Assembly (NCBI RefSeq): GCF_010389155.1
Contig: NC_057763.1
Location: forward strand, 40,158,645-40,222,644
DNA from: Erigeron canadensis
Lineage: Eukaryota > Streptophyta > Magnoliopsida > Asterales > Asteraceae
Direction of reading: 5' to 3'
DNA: 64,000 nucleotides
Made by a program: the position numbers and the translations under genes. The notes beneath the pieces were generated by a model that saw only the letters and a list, made by a program, of their open reading frames with translations, had not been told where the DNA came from and made no database searches. Positions within the stretch are counted from its first letter, which is position 1. Every line of letters starts with the position of its first letter. Of the stretch, positions 61,339 through 64,000 are shown piece after piece.

Positions 61339-61995
61339 TATATAATAAAATTAGATTACTATAAATAATACTCCATATCAAATCTTATAAAGCTTGACAA
61401 TATATACTCAAATATCTAGATATATTTATTATCGATGTATAAATATAAAAATAAAACTATCTTAACTAAGATAATATGTTATTTCTCAAGATTTTCATAA
61501 TTTTTATTTATATCATATTTTAGTCTATAATTCTATATTATTGTTTTTTTTATAGCTTTATTAGTAATTTAGGATTTAGGATGTCATGATTTCTTTTAAC
61601 AATGTCATCATAGTTATAGTATGTATTTTTACATGTAATTTTGAAAGATTTTTGTAATGTGATTATGTTTTTCTGGAGATGGGTTCAAAATTAACTGTGA
61701 CTTAATTTTATACTTTATTATATTCAAAGCTTCTTATATTTATGATTTTCTTTTTTACTGAAGTTACATCTTTTATGAAATGAATACGATGAAATTGCAT
61801 AAATTATATATAAGCTTGTCAAAGCAATATTGATTGTAAACTTTCCAAAAGTTTTATTCATAAAACGATGAAATCTTGTATGAAATGAATACGATGAAAT
61901 TGCATAAATCTTTTATGAAATGAATACGATGAAATTGCATAAATCATATATACAATGAAATCTGCGCATCGCGCGTGTAAAAAATCTTATCCTAA
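61339..61995 (+). mobile_element. Helitron 3' part
   Basis: Ends with TGCGCATCGCGCGTGTAAAAA, TCTTATCCTAA before T at 61996. No start found. Contains three copies of ATGAAATGAATACGATGAAA (about 61778, 61879, 61915), the last two adjacent. Confidence 0.45.
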
Positions 61996-62181
61996 TATAT
62001 ATATATATATATATTCAGATATATACAGTATATATATACAAGTCAGAAATACTAGTCCAAAATATTATTTATTCATTTATTGAAATGTCATCGAAGGCTT
62101 ATACTTTTTCATCCAAGGTTTGAAAACAATATTTTAAATTGTATTATTTGATGAAAATCATACTATTCTATCACCATAAAG

Positions 62182-62577
62182 CATAGTTGTTAAACTCGTA
62201 CGAATCGAGTTAAAATAAAAGGAAAACGAGGCGACTCGACGCGATGACTCGCTTTACTCTAGACTCGTGACATGACTTGTGTTTTGTGGTTCGAGTCTGT
62301 CTGAGTCATGTTCCGAGTCACAAGTCAAAATATTTTTTATTTTTTTTTTATTTTTATAAAACATAACTTTATTATATGCTTTTAAATTTGATTTGATTAT
62401 AATAGTATCTTTTATTTTTAGCTTAATACAATAATATATTACAATATATCTACAATAAATGCTTACACATAATTATAAAAATACCATATTTTCAAATATC
62501 CTGACTCTTACGATTAGAGTTACGATTCAAAAAATCAGATTTTGAATCGACTCGAAATTTACAAGTCGACAACTATG
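62182..62577. mobile_element. hAT-type MITE with target duplication
   Basis: 396 bp. The ends are CATAGTTGTTAAACTCG and, reversed, CATAGTTGTCGACTTG, with further inverted CGA-GTC words. Flanks CCATAAAG (62174-62181) and ACATAAAG (62578-62585) agree in 7 of 8 bases. No ORF. Confidence 0.75.
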
Positions 62578-62585
62578 ACATAAAG

Positions 62586-63400
62586 TATCAAATAAGTTAT
62601 AAATGTCCGCGCTTATAGAAGCTATCAATGGAGACCCAAATTGTGGGTGTGTGGGAAACGGGACTACTAGACTATGACGTACCGTTTTGATATGATTCAT
62701 TAAATGATGCATATAGTTTACGAATGCCAAGTGTCGTTCCATCATTATTCATTACGTACACTGAAAGTGGAATATCCCAAATCTGAAAATTCGGTTAATT
62801 TGATTTGGAGCACTTTTGTGTAATGTTACTTTGTAAGCCCACCGACCGTGATCCACGTTTAACCGAAAAATATATAGGTGTCAAATGAACTACTCAATGA
62901 GCTAGCAAAACCTTTTGACACTGATAGTTCATCGAATAGTGAACCCACCACACCTACATAGAGTTCAACAAAGCCCACATTTACCAGTGAACCCCACTTA
63001 CCAATTATTGATTTATCGTCCACTTTCTATGCAATATTCTTAGCTAATATGATCACTCATCATATCTACAAGTCATTCCAAAATAGTTTTTGTGTGGGAA
63101 AATTACTTTCAAGTTGTGTATATTTAAGCTAGGTACTTGAAGGCCTTTCAACGGTTTTGTTGCTTGTTTAATTGCTTCTCGTGACATAAAAGAGACCATT
63201 GCTAATGCCTAATGTCAGTTTATTTAGCCAGCTTTAATCATCGGTTAACAAGCGAGCGCATATGGGTCACTTATATTATATATATAGTGTTATTTGAGGG
63301 TATCCTTAGACAGATCTACACAATGACTCAATGAGATCGTCATTTTATTCGGCTCTTGTGAATTTCACCATAAACTAAACCCTCAAACGCTCAATAATAT
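62586..63400. other. AT-rich intergenic DNA
   Basis: Contains no gene I can support. Confidence 0.45.
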
Positions 63401-63403
63401 AGG

Positions 63404-63612
63404 GGTGTTTGGTATTGCGATTACAAAACAGAATCCGTGTTTTCAAAATAGATTATGCGTTTTAAAAAAGCAGGTAGGTACATGCTTCTCCAAAACTGCG
63501 TTTTCATAGCCGATAATCACTTTTTCATACAAACACATTTCTAGATTATTTGCGTTTTATAAACGCAATAATGAGATAATCACTTTATAACTCGATCCCA
63601 AACACCCTCATA
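63404..63612. mobile_element. Small MITE with GGGTGTTTGG ends
   Basis: Left GGGGTGTTTGGTATTGCGAT, right (reversed) GAGGGTGTTTGGGATCGAG, typical of plant hAT/PIF-type MITE ends. No clear target duplication. Confidence 0.55.
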
Positions 63613-63868
63613 GTAAAAATATAAGATCCATGTTACCGTATATTTAGTAATTCATATATCTGAAATTTAAATAATTTAACAAGTTTAATAATTTCTTAAA
63701 GAAGTAATCTATATAAATATTTCACAAATTTATGACATGTGAATTTTACAAAATCTATTCTCTATTCACTTTTAATCATCTTGTAGTTTGGAAAATTTGT
63801 AGATTATTCCTTTAAATCAAATTATCATTATTTTTCCTGATACATATGTCCAAATAACATATTTAATA

Positions 63869-64000
63869 ATGGGTATGTTTGGCAAAAGTAATTGTAGCTA
63901 TAAATTTTAGTTGGAGCTGTAAGCTGTAACTTTTAGTTTGAGCTGTAAGTTATAGCTTTTATTTTCTAAAAATATTTGGTATGCTAGCTGTAGTTGCAAC
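63869..64000. mobile_element. Partial MITE at the window edge
   Basis: Begins GGGTATGTTTGGCAAAAG and is filled with repeated AGCTGTAA/TTATAGCT words, a familiar plant MITE style. The right end is outside the window. Confidence 0.4.

Overview
This window is nuclear DNA of a dicot plant. It is AT-rich, its genes contain introns, and most of it is layered transposable elements. The style of the retroelements and Helitrons suggests Asteraceae, but that is an inference. I can support only three host genes, all on the minus strand. They are a COP9 signalosome subunit 7 gene (1-3206, eight exons, 3' end outside the window), an AGC-VIII (D6PK/KIPK-type) protein kinase (3972-6110, two exons), and an intronless plastid-type phospholipase A1 of the DAD1-like family (21219-22520).

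From 6.1 to 33 kb, apart from the lipase, I see no complete gene. The space holds degenerate hAT-like elements (8.7-9.8 kb, 16.6-17.6 kb), a MITE with an 8-bp target duplication (17.94-18.12 kb), a large foldback repeat (23.97-24.64 kb), a Helitron with a textbook 3' hairpin (24.82-25.78 kb), a MITE family with long inverted arms (27.2 and 27.7 kb, third copy at 57.6 kb), a tRNA-derived SINE with target duplication (29.44-29.80 kb) and several very short Helitrons.

From 33.1 to 52.8 kb there is a nest of LTR retrotransposons. The outer one is a decayed Tat-lineage Ty3 element on the minus strand. It has protease, reverse transcriptase, two RNase H domains and integrase, but no gag. Its long 3' region holds a 27-bp minisatellite, a solo LTR and an antisense ORF with its own TATA box. 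Inside its reverse transcriptase lies an 11,180-bp Tekay-like chromovirus on the plus strand (39945-51124), with LTRs of 2656 and 2652 bp that differ mainly by run-length indels, a GGATA target duplication, an initiator-Met primer site and a chromodomain-type integrase tail.

The most striking item is a 141-residue ORF between the primer-binding site and gag of that chromovirus. Its N-terminus copies the histone H3 tail (MARTKKTARKS), a second stretch resembles H3 residues 17-25, and it carries a SUMO-interacting-type motif. An element whose integrase ends in a probable histone-reading chromodomain therefore also appears to encode a histone-tail mimic.

From 52.8 to 64 kb there is a Helitron cluster. 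One member carries an RPA1-like exon and two have internal tandem duplications. It is followed by hAT-type MITEs, one of them (62182-62577) with clear terminal repeats and target duplication.
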